Assembly: GCF_038502225.1 (NCBI RefSeq)
Contig: NC_091303.1
Span: 25,014,800 to 25,078,799 of the forward strand
DNA from: Cherax quadricarinatus
Lineage: Eukaryota; Arthropoda; Malacostraca; Decapoda; Parastacidae
DNA: 64,000 nt
Reading direction: 5' to 3'
Part shown: piece by piece, positions 21,172-32,299 of the stretch
Numbering within the stretch: the first letter of the stretch is position 1
How the letters are laid out: each line of letters opens with the position of its first letter
Notes under the pieces: model-generated
Told to the model about the DNA's origin: nothing
What the model saw: only the letters and a program-made list of their open reading frames with translations
The model's database searches: none
Made by a program: the position numbers and the translations under genes

Positions 21172-21989
21172 AAACTATGCTCCCACTGAGGTAGGATGAC
21201 CCAACAAAGAAGAAAATACATTCACTGTTACTCGTTCAATCACTGTTTTGCCAGAAGTGCACTGACATTACAGTTTGGATGATCCTCCAAACTGCAACAT
21301 CCCTGCCCCTTCTTCCAAATGCAGGCACTGTACTTTCCACCTCTAGGACTCAAGTCCAGCTAACCAGTTTTCATGAATCCTTTCATAAATGTTACCTTGC
21401 TCACACTCCAATAGCACATTCAATGCTAAAAATACTGGCCTCTATTACTCCTATTTAAAACACTCGTGCAAGCCTGTTGGAGGTCCAAGCCTCTCATACT
21501 CAAAACCACCTATACCCCATTCCTCCACCCTTTTCTAAGGCAACCCCTACCCATCCTTCCCATATTTACATGCCTTCTAGTCATCCTATTTTTCTCCACC
21601 TTCTCTAATTGTTCAGCCAACCTCAACAACACCTCCTCAGCCCTCTGAACAATACTCTTGGAAACTCCACACCTTCTCCTAATCTCCAAACTTCAAATTC
21701 TCTGCATAATATTCACACCACACAAAGCCCTCAAACATGATATCTTCATTACCCCCAACCTCCTCCTCACTGTAACATTCAAAACCCCTGCCTCATACCC
21801 ATACAACAGTGTTGATACTACTATACTCTGGTGCATTTTCCTGTCTGCCTCCATGGATAAAGTTCTTTATCTCCACAGATGCCTCAATGCACCATCTACC
21901 ATTTTTCCTTTTGTCAATTCTATGGTTAACCTCATCTCTCATGAAATCATCCACCAATAAGTCCACTCCCAAATATCTGAACACCTATA

Positions 21990-23796
21990 CAGTAGGGGCC
22001 CCACTTATACGGCTGGTTAGGTTCCAGGCTACCGCCGTAAAGTGGAACACCCTTTTTTTCCGCTTACAAATGCATACAAACACTAGATAACAAGTTTACA
22101 CTAACATATATTAAGTTAGCAATAGAACCAGGCATCAAAAAACAATAAAAAAGTACAATACACAAATAGTGCACTCATTACTTACCTTAAAATATTTATA
22201 GTCTTAATCTAGGATGAGACAAGTAGTATTTATTGTAAGAAATCAAGTGTGGTATGTATGGTAGTCAGCCAGGCTACCATACCAGGCCACCCCACCCACA
22301 CATACAATTCTATGATATTTAAGCATCCCAGAGCGATAAAATGCATATACAGTTCACTCATTACTTACCTTAAAATATTTATAGTCTTAATCTAGGGTGA
22401 GATGAGTAGTATTTATTGTAAGAAATCAAGTGTGGTATGTATGGTAGTCAGCCGGGCTACCATACCAGGCCAACCCACCTACACATAATATTCTATTACA
22501 TTTAAGCATCCCAGAGCGATAAAATGTATATACAGTTCACTCATTACTTACCTTAAAATATTTGTAGTCTTAATGTAGGGTCAGGAGTAAGTAAATGAGA
22601 TAAAACGAATAAATGAGAGAGAAAGAATGAGTGCATGAGAGAGGACAGGTGCAGAGTTTTGTAAACAAACCAGGCGAAGGTAAGTTTTGTAAACAAAGTG
22701 TACACGTCTGGTTTGTGTACAAGTTACATTGTGTACAGGTTGTCTCTACATTGATACGGTAGAATAAATAAAGAAGAACACTCCCATTCTCATGTAACAT
22801 CATTTTGAGAAGAAATGATGCTCTGAGTGAAGGCAATGGAAATAAGTCACTGACTTTTTTGGGTTATCCTAGGTTCTCTACACATATGTTGTTATGTATG
22901 ATAATCTATGTAACTGTATTTGTGTATACCTGAATAAACTTACTTACATACATACGAAAGGAATAATTTTCTATAGTTACCCCCAGTAACACATTTTCTC
23001 TTATGTTAGATTAGAGAAAATGATATTCTTGGCATCACTTGTACAAGTTATCTGGCTACCACATCTCATATTTATGTTTATTTATTCTATTGTGGGGTGT
23101 ATTTATCATCTTTTTATGTTATGTATCGTGTTTATTATATAATTTTGAAAAAAATATCATGGATGGATTAATGAAAATGTGTATATTAACGTAATATACA
23201 ACATTTAATGAGACTCGGTGATTATTATTATTATTATTATTATCATTTCTAATATGGCGTCACTTGTGCAAGTCGTCTGCAACCACATCTCATATTTATG
23301 TTTATTCTATTGTGGGGTGTATTTATCATCTTTTTGTGTTATGTATCGTGTTTATTATATAATTTTGAAAAAATATCATAGATGGATTAATGAAAATGTG
23401 TATTTAACGTAATATACGACATTTAAATGAGACTCGATGATTATTATTATCATTACTAATATGACGTCTGGAGACATAAGACACTCTTACTGATTTTAAT
23501 GTGTACCTGCACGCCAGTACAGTATGTAAGTTTATTTAAGTACAGGTATACATAAGTATAATTATCAGAGTACGTATATATAAAATATGAAATAACTTTT
23601 AAAAACATTTGAAATTTTGGAGTTTCCAGACAAAATGGAGAGACTTAGTGCTTACTGAGCTCACGAAGAATGTAAACAAACAGGGTGGGGCGCGGTGACC
23701 GTATTAGAAAGTCAGGTGGGGGGAGCCGTATAGCGAGTTTTGGTCATAATTTGAAATGACCGTATTAGCGGAACGCCGTAAAGCGGGGCCCTCCTG
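21990..23796. mobile_element. Tigger-type non-autonomous element G, copy 1 (1.8 kb)
   Basis: The element is TA-flanked, with termini CAGTAGGGGCCCC and the complementary GGGGCCCTCCTG. Other copies are at 32162-41859 and 56807-62347. One end has a 12-bp terminus, a 10-bp iteron, a 22-bp spacer, an inverted iteron (about GCCGTAAAGT), 6 bp and another inverted iteron, the same layout as Tigger right ends. The interior holds two sets of tandem repeats (about 184-bp units near 22175-22560 and longer units near 23026-23440), an unidentified retroposon tail at 22838-22950 and no transposase frame. Confidence 0.8.
22175..22560. repeat. Tandem repeat of about 184 bp inside element G
   Basis: The phrase 'cattacttaccttaaaat' recurs at 22175, 22359 and 22542, giving periods of 184 and 183 bp. 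The same duplication is visible in copy 2 near 33600 and 33775, so it predates the spread of the element. Confidence 0.88.
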
Positions 23797-23978
23797 TACT
23801 TCCTCCATATTCCCTCCCTCCAATACAATATGCAGTCTTTCAATGCCTATATTTTTTGATTCTCACATCACATTGCTCTTTCCTATATTCACTTTCAATT
23901 TTCTTCTTTTACATACTCTTCCAAATTTGTTTACCAACTTCTCTTACAATCTCCCAAAAGAACCCTGCCATTGGTTAA

Positions 23979-25056
23979 CCCTTTCATGGTTGGTGCTGTA
24001 CTAGTACGGCTTGCACGCCAGGGTTGGTGCTGTACTAGTACGTACTCATAAATTCTAGAGCCTTCAAATCTAGCAAGAGAAAGCTGGTAGGCCTACATAT
24101 GAAAGAATGGGTCTATGTGGTCAGTGTGCACAGTATAAAAAAAATCCTGCAGCACACAGTGCATAATGAGAAAAAAAAACTCCGACCACGTTTTTGGTTT
24201 AAAACAGCGACTTTGCAGAGTATTTTCATATGGTATTTATGGTTGTATTCTAGTTTTCCTGGTCTCATTTTATAGAATGGAAGACATATTATGGAAATTG
24301 AGATGATTTTGATTGGTTTCACAATGAAAAGTACCTTGAAATTGAGCTCAAAGTAGCAGAAATGTTCGATTTTTGCCAAAATTCAAAGGTAAACAAATCA
24401 TGCCATGAGTCCAATACACATCAACTGGCGAGTCTAATATTCTTTCACAAGTGCGCTGATGTTATTTATACCATTTCTACACCACATCTACACGAATGGA
24501 GTAGTCTGTATAACATAAATCTCCTATTTTTTTGTGAGAATAAAAATTCAAAGTGGAAAGCAAAAGAAATGTAACAGAGGCCTGGGGACATGAGTAATGA
24601 ACAAAGGAAATTTTAGTGCCAGGAATGCCTGTCTTGTTTATTCTGGACCCTATTTGGAAATTGGCATCTTTTGAAATTTGTGTGAAATTGGCAAAGTTGT
24701 CAATTTCTGACCATGTTATTGGATAGTTGAAATCGGTAAATAGGTGGTTTCTCGTTCTCATTCAATAGAAAAAATGGAGTTCTAGCGAAATAGGTATGAT
24801 CTTTGTTGACTGGTACATTGGATTTGGCCGAAAATAGGGCTCAAAGTGGGCAAAATCGCCAATGTGTAAACATCGTCAAGACCTCTAACTTTGCGAGAGC
24901 ATAATTCCATAAGTTTTCCATAAAATTTCATACTTTTGGTGTCATTATGATCGCGAAAAGATTCTCTATCATTTCATAAGAAAAATAATTTTCTTTTTCG
25001 AAAAATTTCCGACCCTGAGAACAAGTTTAGTAGAGGGCCTGCCGACACTTAAAGGG
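23979..25056. mobile_element. TTAA-flanked piggyBac-like element P2
   Basis: The element is flanked by TTAA at 23975-23978 and 25057-25060, with ends CCCTTTCATGGT and the complementary CTTAAAGGG. It is inserted in LINE copy F. About 1.08 kb, homologous to P1 and P5 in opposite orientation. Next to the left end are repeats of 'gctgtactagtacg'. No transposase. Confidence 0.82.
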
Positions 25057-25167
25057 TTAAAAGCAACTGTGACAACTCTCACTCAGTACCAGATTCACTG
25101 TCTTTGAATCCCACAACTTTCCCCAACACCCTATCATTCACTTTTTTACAACCTCATCTATAAATAT

Positions 25168-25642
25168 ACAGGTAGTAGGTTGGTAGACAGCAACTGCCCA
25201 GGAAGGTACTACCGTTCTGCCAAGTGAGTGTAAAACGAAAGCCTGTAATTGTTTTACATGATGGTAGTATTGCTGGTGTCCATTTTTCTGTCTCATAAAC
25301 ATGCAAGGTTTCAGTACTTCTTGCTACCTCTATTTACACTTAGGTCACGCTACACATACATGTACAAGCATATATATACACACCCCTCTGGGTTTCTTCT
25401 ATTTTCTTACTAGTTCTTGTTCTTGTTTATTTCCTCTTACCTCCATGGGGAAGTGGAACAGAATTCTTCCTCCGTAAGCCATGCGTGTTGTAAGAGGCGA
25501 CTAAAATGCCAGGAGCAAGGGGCTAGTAACCCCTTCTCCTGTATACATGTATATTACTAAATGAAAAAGGAGAAACTTTCGTTTTTCCTTTTGGGCCACC
25601 CTGCCTTGGTGGGATACACCTGGTGCGTTGAAAGAAAAAAAG
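25168..25642 (+). mobile_element. SIDE copy 1: non-autonomous LINE derivative with a 12-bp target duplication
   Basis: The element has the LINE leader (starting GGTAGTAGGTTGG) fused directly to the LINE 3' end (CCACC loop GGTGG, then GTTGAAAGAAA), with no coding region between. The target-site duplication ATCTATAAATAT is at 25156-25167 and 25643-25654, interrupting LINE copy F. About 475 bp. It must depend on enzymes from the full-length LINE; the shared 3' end and the duplication support that. Confidence 0.9.
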
Positions 25643-25707
25643 ATCTATAAATATGCAAAACAGCCATGATGACATTATACATCCCTGTCTAAGGCCTACT
25701 TTTACTG

Positions 25708-25782
25708 GCATAATAAAGGCTCTCTTTGCATTGCAACCCATTATTGTAAATACATAATCTCAATGTACTATTTGCAAAGACA

Positions 25783-25833
<51 letters not shown>

Positions 25834-25836
25834 AAT
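25708..25836 (+). repeat. Unidentified retroposon 3' end with an AAAT tail
   Basis: The block 'ctttgcattgcaaccc...' followed by about twelve AAAT units is inserted within LINE copy F. The same 3' block occurs at about 10017-10110. A tetranucleotide tail suggests a LINE or SINE terminus. Confidence 0.65.
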
Positions 25837-25924
25837 AATAATCTTATTCTCTCCTACAAACCCTAACCTGAGCCTCACTAGCCACATGAAAGCTGTTTAC
25901 TACTTTAAGTAATCTACCACCAAT

Positions 25925-26146
25925 TTTTTTTATTCAACAAACCGGCAATATCCCACCAAGACAGGGTGACCAAAAAAGAAAAAAGGAAAGTTTTTCTTTA
26001 TAAACTTAGTAATGTATACAGGAAAAGGGGTTACTAACCCTTTGCTCCCAGCATTTTAGTCTACTCTTACAAAAAGCATGGCTTACGGAGGAAGAATTCT
26101 GTTCCACTTCCCCATGGAGATAAGCAGAAATAAACAAGAACAAGAT
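25925..26146 (-). mobile_element. SIDE copy 2, 5'-truncated
   Basis: On the minus strand this has the LINE/SIDE tail (stem-loop and poly-T side at 25925) and the 'ggggttactaaccc' leader block, stopping at about 26146. The 5' half is missing, as expected of incomplete reverse transcription. Confidence 0.82.
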
Positions 26147-26345
26147 TTTAGACTCTATAACCCCACTCGGTACATCATCAGATGCAGCATTCTCCACCTG
26201 ACCTAAGCATTCTGAACCTGACTATAAATAAACACGTACCTTCCACCCCAGGTAGATCTGTTTGTGACTTGAAAAAGCCCACTGTGTGAGCGAAACGTTG
26301 TCAATAAAGGATCACATTATACTGCATATGTGTTTATATTTCCAG
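26147..26345 (+). repeat. Unidentified repeat with hammerhead-like motif
   Basis: Around 26258-26305 the sequence CTTGAAAAAGCCCAC, a loop and GTGAGCGAAACG can form a short helix followed by GAAAC, resembling the core half of a hammerhead ribozyme. The bases matching the invariant CUGANGA box are altered, so self-cleavage is unlikely in this copy. The string CGAAACGTTGTC is shared with the palindromic insertion at 35282-35498. Confidence 0.35.
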
Positions 26346-26709
26346 ATCATCAAGTAACTGATTACCAAAATTCCCATCCAAAGAAAAGAATCAAAAGCAG
26401 AAGAAAGGACACCTTGGTTCTTCAGCCATGTTAGAAGGACTCTAGGCCCCTCTCCAGAATAGGCCTATTTTTTTCAGAGATACTCTGAAGTTTTTCAAAA
26501 TAAAAATATTGTTTTATTATATGAGATAAAAAAATAGGAATTAATAAAAAATATAATTTTGAATTCTAATGTGTAATGAAAGCCCATCAAAAATTCTAGG
26601 TTCAGGCTCAGTATGGTAGTACATGTTAACCAAGGCAAATGTTCCAGTACCTACAAAAAATGCATAAATTAGGCAAAGTAAAAACTCCATCTTCACATAT
26701 ATAGCTTAC
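26346..26709. other. Intron, nothing recognised
   Basis: AT-rich intron sequence immediately downstream (in gene direction) of the LRP1 exon. No repeat family recognised. Confidence 0.5.
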
Positions 26710-26887
26710 ATTTGGTGTCTGCATACAGTTAACGGAGCACTGAAGTTCTGCACCATCACAGTCATTTTGATTACACCCAGGTCCTTCATCTATCCCATTA
26801 GGGCAATCTTTATTGCCATCACATACTTGGCTGTTGTTGACACAAGTGGCCAGAACATCCTGACACATCCACATCCCAGCACCACAT
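26710..26887 (-). CDS. LRP1: LRP1 exon: eighth LDL-receptor class A repeat and start of EGF
   Basis: This 178-bp exon has acceptor 'gtgttttacag' above 26887 and donor 'gtaagc' below 26710. It encodes CGAGMWMCQDVLATCVNNS, then VCDGNKDCPNGIDEGPGC, an LDLa repeat in which the usual SDE calcium motif reads IDE. Next come the first four cysteines of an EGF-like module (CDGAELQCSVNCMQTPN). Phase 2 at the 5' side fits the exon 44878-45014 (AA plus A gives Lys). This is the eighth LDLa repeat of the cluster; human LRP1 cluster II also has eight. The intron to the previous exon is about 18 kb of nested transposons. Confidence 0.92.
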
Positions 26888-27217
26888 CTGTAAAACACAA
26901 ACAAATACACTACTACAAATTTTTTCTATAGTTCGTGATAAATTTCTGCAGGCAATCTGGCATAATGAAAGCATTTCTAGGGCTTTATAAAGGTTAAATA
27001 ACATAATAACAAGTACATTTATATATTCAATTAATGCTAAACAGCCAGTTCATTTCTGAGATATCATTGTGCAAAAAGGATCCCCTCCTCTAATCATGAA
27101 CAAAACTAATTCCCAAAATATCTTCCAACGGGGTAAACAGATCAAAACAGCATTGTATCCACGACACCATTAGCAAGTGTTTTAAATTTGAAATTCATCA
27201 TTTGAGCCATTTCCTAG
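26888..27217. other. Intron, nothing recognised
   Basis: No gene or repeat was recognised between the exon and the SIDE at 27218. It includes the left copy of that SIDE's target duplication (27205-27217). Confidence 0.5.
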
Positions 27218-27671
27218 TTTCTTCTTCCTTCGACAAACCGGCCGTATCCCAATGAAGCAGGGTGGCCCAAAATGAAAAACAAAAGTTTCTCTTTCTAACT
27301 TTAGTAAGGTATACAGAAGAAAGGGTTACTAGTCCCTTGCTCCCAGCATTTTAGTCGCCTCTTATGACTCTTATGGAGGAAGAATTCTGTTCCACTTCTT
27401 CATGGAGATAAGAGGAAATAAACAAGAACTAGTAAGAAAACAGAAGAAAACCCAGAAGGGTGTGTATATATGTGCTTGTATATGCATATGTAGTGTGACC
27501 TATGTGTAAGCAGAAGTAGCAAGATGGACCTGAAATCCTGCATGTTTATGAGACAGAAAAGACACTAGCAATCCTACCATCATGTAAAACAATTACACAT
27601 TTTTGTTTTACACTTACTTGGCAGGACAGTAGTACCTCCCTGGGTGGCTGCTGTCTACCAACCTACTACCT
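27218..27671 (-). mobile_element. SIDE copy 3 with a 13-bp target duplication
   Basis: This is a complete SIDE on the minus strand, about 454 bp, with leader and tail. The flanks AGCCATTTCCTAG (27205-27217) and AGCCATTTCCGAG (27672-27684) differ at one position and are read as the target-site duplication. It sits next to the 3' end of LINE copy C. Confidence 0.88.
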
Positions 27672-27984
27672 AGCCATTTCCGAGTTTTTTTTATAACTCG
27701 TCAGCTGTTTCCCATCAAGGCAGGGAGACCCAAAAAGAAAGAAAAAATCTTTCATCACCATTCAGCACTTTCACCATCACTCATACATAATCAGGCTTTT
27801 CAGAGGCACTTAGATACGACAGCTTAGACGTCCCTCCAAACTGCCAATATCTCAAACCCCTCCTTTCAAGTGCAGGCACTGTACTTCCCATTTCCAGGAC
27901 TCAAATCTGGCTAACCAGTTTCCCTGAACCCCTTCACAAAATATTACCCTGCTCACACTCCAACAGCTCGTCAGGTTCCAAAAA

Positions 27985-30254
27985 CCATTCACATCCATTC
28001 ACTCATACCTAACACGCTCATGCATGCTTGCTCGAAGTTCAAGCCCCTCGCTCACAAAACCTCCTTTACCCCTTCCCTCCAACCCTTTCGGGGATGACCC
28101 CCACCCCACCTTCCTTCCCCAACAGATTTATATGCTCTCCAAGTCATTCTACTTTGTTCCATTCTAAGTGACCAAACCACCTCAACACTCCCTCTTCAGC
28201 CCTCTGACTAATACTTTTAGTAACTCCACACCTCCTCCTAATTTCCACACTATGAATTCTCTGCATAATACACCTACATCCAACTTACGACCTGCTCGAC
28301 TTACGACCACTCGACTTACAACCGTGTCTTTTATGCCAAATTTCTGGGAAATAAGCAACTATTTGTGTTGTACACAGTGTTTATCCTAAACCTTACAATA
28401 TAAAATACAGTACTAACAACATAAAAAGTAAAGTAAAACGTGAAATACCAAAATAAAACAATAAAATAAAGTCATTACAAAAATGTTTTGTTGATATTCA
28501 GTAGTAAAGTTCGACTTACAACCATTTCGACTTACGACCGGTTTCTCAGAACCGAACTCAGTCGTACGTCGGATGGTAGGTGTATATACACATTGCTCTT
28601 AGGCACAACATCTCCACTGCCTCCAGCCACCTCCTCATTGCAGCATTTATAACCCGTGCTTCACACCCACATAAGAGTGTTGGTACCAATATACTCTCAT
28701 ACACTCCCTTCTTTGCCTCCATGGATAACGTTTTATGTCTCCACAGATACCTCAATGCACCACTCGCCTTTTTTCCTTCAATTCTATGGTTAACCTCATC
28801 CTTCATAAACCTATCCGCTGACAAGTCAACTCCCAAATATCTGAAAACATTCAATGTTTCCATACTCCTTCCCTCCAATATGATATCCAATTTTTCTTTA
28901 TCTAAATCGTTTGATGCCCTCATCACCTTACTCTTATCAATGTTCACTTTCAACTTTCTTCTTTCACACACCCACCTAAACTCATCCACTAACCTTTGCA
29001 ACTTTTCTTTAGAATCCCCCAAAAGCACAGTATCATCAGCAAATGTAACTGTGTCAACTCTCATTTGTATTTGATTCCCCATAATTTAATCCCACCCCTT
29101 TCCCCAACACCCTAGCATTTACTTCTTCTTAACCCCAACTATAAATATGTTAAACAACCATGGTGACATTACACATCCCTGTCTAAGACCTAACACACCC
29201 TAACCTGAGCCTCACTATCCTCATAAAAACTCGTTACAGCATTTAGTAACTTACTACCTATTCCATACACTTGCAACATCTGCCACATTGCTCTCTTATC
29301 CACTCTATCATACCCCTTTTCTAAATCCATTAATGCAATGAAAACTTCCCTACCTTCATCTAAATACTGTTCACATACATGTTTCAATGTAAACACCTGA
29401 TCTACACATCCCCCTACCCATTCTAAAGCCTCCTTGCTCATCTGCAATCCTGCTCTCTGTCTTACCTCTAATTCTTTCAATAATAACCCTACCATACACT
29501 TTACCTGGTATACTCAGTAAACTTATTTATCTATAATTTTTACAATCTCTTTTGTCCCCCTTTCCTTTATATAAAGGAATTATACACACACTCTGCTAAT
29601 CCCTAGGTACCTTCCCCTCTTTCATACATTTATTAAACAAAAATACCAACAACTCCAATACTACATGTATATCTCCCCCTGCTTTTAACATTTCTGTCAT
29701 GATCCCATCAGTTCCAGCTGCTCTACCCCCTTTCATTCTATATAATGCCTCATGCACCTCCCCCACACTCACATCCTGCTCTTCTTCACTCTTAAAAGAT
29801 GTTATACCTCCATGGCCAGTGCATGGAATTACTGCTTCCCTTTCTTCATCGACATTTATAAGTTCCTCAAAATAGTTCTGCCATCTACCCAATACCTCCA
29901 GCTCCCCATCTACTAATTCCCCTACTCTGTTTTTCACTGACAAATCCATTCTTTCCTTATTCTTTCTTAACTTGTTTATCTCACTCCAAAATTTTTTCTT
30001 ATTCTCAGCAAAATTTCTTGAGAGTGCCTTTCCCACTCTATCATTTGCTCTCCTCCTCCACTCTCTCACCACTCTCTTCACCTTTCTTTTACTCTCCGTA
30101 TACTCTGCCCTTCATACATCATTTCTGCTTTGTAAAAACCTTTCATAAGCTACCTTTTTTCCTTTCATCGCACCCTTTACCTCATCATTCCACCAATCAA
30201 TCCTCTTTCCTCCTGCACCCACCCTCCTATAGCCACAAACTTCTGTGCCACATT
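27985..30254 (-). pseudogene. RTE-like reverse transcriptase, copy C (broken)
   Basis: Minus-strand frames at 30081-29596, 29495-29190 and 29082-28558 cover the RT. Visible are MKGGRAAGTDGIMTEMLKAG, FIALMDLEKGYDRVDKRAM (motif A) and TFADDTVLLGD (motif C). The stretch between motifs A and C has a deletion and frameshift, and the C-terminal part is interrupted by the MITE at 28268-28581. Non-functional. Confidence 0.82.
28268..28581. mobile_element. MITE M3, TA-flanked (about 314 bp)
   Basis: Inverted termini of about 20 bp (CACCTACATCCAACTTACGAC versus the complement of GTACGTCGGATGGTAGGTG) lie between TA dinucleotides inside LINE copy C. Subterminal 'cgacttacgacc' repeats occur at both ends. 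TA duplication points to the Tc1/mariner/pogo group. No coding capacity. Confidence 0.82.
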
Positions 30255-31151
30255 CTAACAAGGTGGAACTTCTACCTGCGAGTTTAATCCATTCCATGAC
30301 CTTCCTCGCAACTGGACTGGCTTGTTTGCAGAGTCAGTTTTCCTCATTTAAATTAATTGAAATGCAATTAATCCGTTCCAGTGGAATTCTGTAGTACTTC
30401 AATAATTTCGCTAATATCAACTCTACGGCTTTTTATCTATCTCGTTTCATCTAATATGACATAATAAACAATATAAATAACATAGAAACCTGATACATAC
30501 TCTAAAATGAATAAAATATGTAATTTATGTAGTGGTATGGGCGGTGTTGGCGGTGGACGAGAGATTATTATTATAATCAAAAAGAAGCGCTAAGCCACAA
30601 GGACTATACAGCGCTGCAGGTGGACGAGAGAGTGTCTGGAGACCGGACAAAATACTTCTTGAATAATTTCGCTTATATCATCTATATGGCTTATTTATCT
30701 ATCACAGTTCATCTAATATGACATAACAAACAATATAAATAACATAGAAAACTGATATATACTATAGAATGAATAAAATATGTCATTATATATGTGACGG
30801 CGGTGGCGGCCAACGAGTGTTTGTCTGGAGACAAGATAAAATACTCCTTGAATATTTCATTATCATCAACTCTACAGCTTATTTATCTATCAGAGTTCAT
30901 CTAATATGAAATAATAAATGATATAAATAACATAGAAAACTGATATATACTATAGAATGAATAAAATATGTCATTATGTAACAGGTGGAGATGGCCACAA
31001 CCACTCCCACTTTGTCGTGGTAAACACTGCCATCTAGTGACGGCCTTTTGAAGCTGTCTATTATTATAATTATTATTATGTAGAACATTATTATTATATA
31101 TGTATTATTATTATGTATTATTATTATTGTATTATACTATTATTATTATAT

Positions 31152-31209
<58 letters not shown>

Positions 31210-31833
31210 AATATAAATAGTAATTTCTAATTTTTATTCACAAAGAAAATATAAGATTTACTGTTATGCCTTATTGCAATAATTGTATAAATAATGTCAA
31301 CCCATTAAGGACTGCATGTTGGAATGGACAGTGATGTCATTTGTTTACTCTTGAACATAGCCAAGCAATCGAATATTTCTCCTATGGTAAGCTCAATTTC
31401 AAGGTACTTTTCATCGTGAAAACAATCAAAATCATATCTATTTCTGTAATGCATCTTCCATTCTATCAAATGAGACCAAAAAAACGAGAATACAACCATA
31501 AAAACCATATGAAAATACCGCTAAGGGGTGGCTAATTGCTGAGAAGTGAACTCCATTATTTATGCTTAGATTTCTTTCATTTTTGGTGTACGTTAAGGAG
31601 CATCTTTCCACCATACATTGCCCAAGTTTCAATAAGATAGTCCAACAAACAAATGAGATACAATTCCCTAGATAAAGAGCAAGAGCCCCTCACCAGCGTC
31701 GGGGAACCTGCCTTGAGGTCTGCTCGCTCATGGAAATTTTGCTCGCATATGGAAGCAAAGAATTGGCCCATTGACTGCTCGTATTTGGAAAAACTCACAT
31801 GTGGCTGTGCTCACAAGAAGAGGTTCCACTGTA
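30255..31833. mobile_element. Compound insertion with Tigger-like ends, tandem repeats and a TTAA-element fragment
   Basis: The right edge reads 'gaagaggttccactgta' and the left edge 'aaggtggaacttc', reminiscent of Tigger termini of the TGGAAC type. The interior has three diverged tandem units of about 190 bp (starting near 30401, 30660 and 30851). The first carries an extra block of about 59 bp ('aagcgctaagccac'). Then come an ATT microsatellite (about 31080-31215) and an internal piece of the 1-kb TTAA element (31225-31527). It splits LINE copy C. Confidence 0.6.
31080..31215. repeat. ATT/TTA microsatellite
   Basis: A nearly pure ATT trinucleotide tract with a few interruptions. No other content. 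Confidence 0.95.
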
Positions 31834-32299
31834 CTCCATTTTAAAAATTATCCCATCTCTCTTCAACCCCCCCAATTACCCATACTTACACTAGCCCACT
31901 TTTCTGCCATTAGTTGCATATATTTCACCCTAACTTCCTCTCATAGTTTATAAACTTTCACTTCACTCTCTTATTTACTGTTGTCATTCTCCTTTTGCCC
32001 CATCTACCTCTTACTCTAACTGTAGCTATAACTAGATAATGATCCAATATATCCATTGCCCCTCTATAAACATGTACATCCTGAAGCCTACCCATCAATC
32101 TTTTATCCACCAACATATAATCTAAAAACCACTTTCATTAAGTGTTATATCATACGTTGTACATAGTAGGGCCCCACTTATATGGCAGGTTAGGTTCCCG
32201 GCTACTGCCATAAAGCGGAAATCACCGTAAAGTGGAACGCCCTTTTTTTCCACTTATAAATGCATATAAATGCTAGATAACAAGTTTACACTAACATAT

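Larger units (their letters stand above)
21172..26146 (-). mobile_element. Old RTE-like LINE copy F, carrying several later insertions
   Basis: Minus-strand LINE pieces lie at 21172-21987, 23799-23974, 25061-25155, 25655-25707 and 25840-25924. They line up as one RT and 3'-end copy interrupted by a Tigger-type element (21990-23796), a TTAA element (23979-25056), a SIDE (25168-25642), a retroposon tail (25708-25836) and a second SIDE (from 25925). Coding capacity is lost. The copy is the oldest layer of this intron. Confidence 0.82.
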
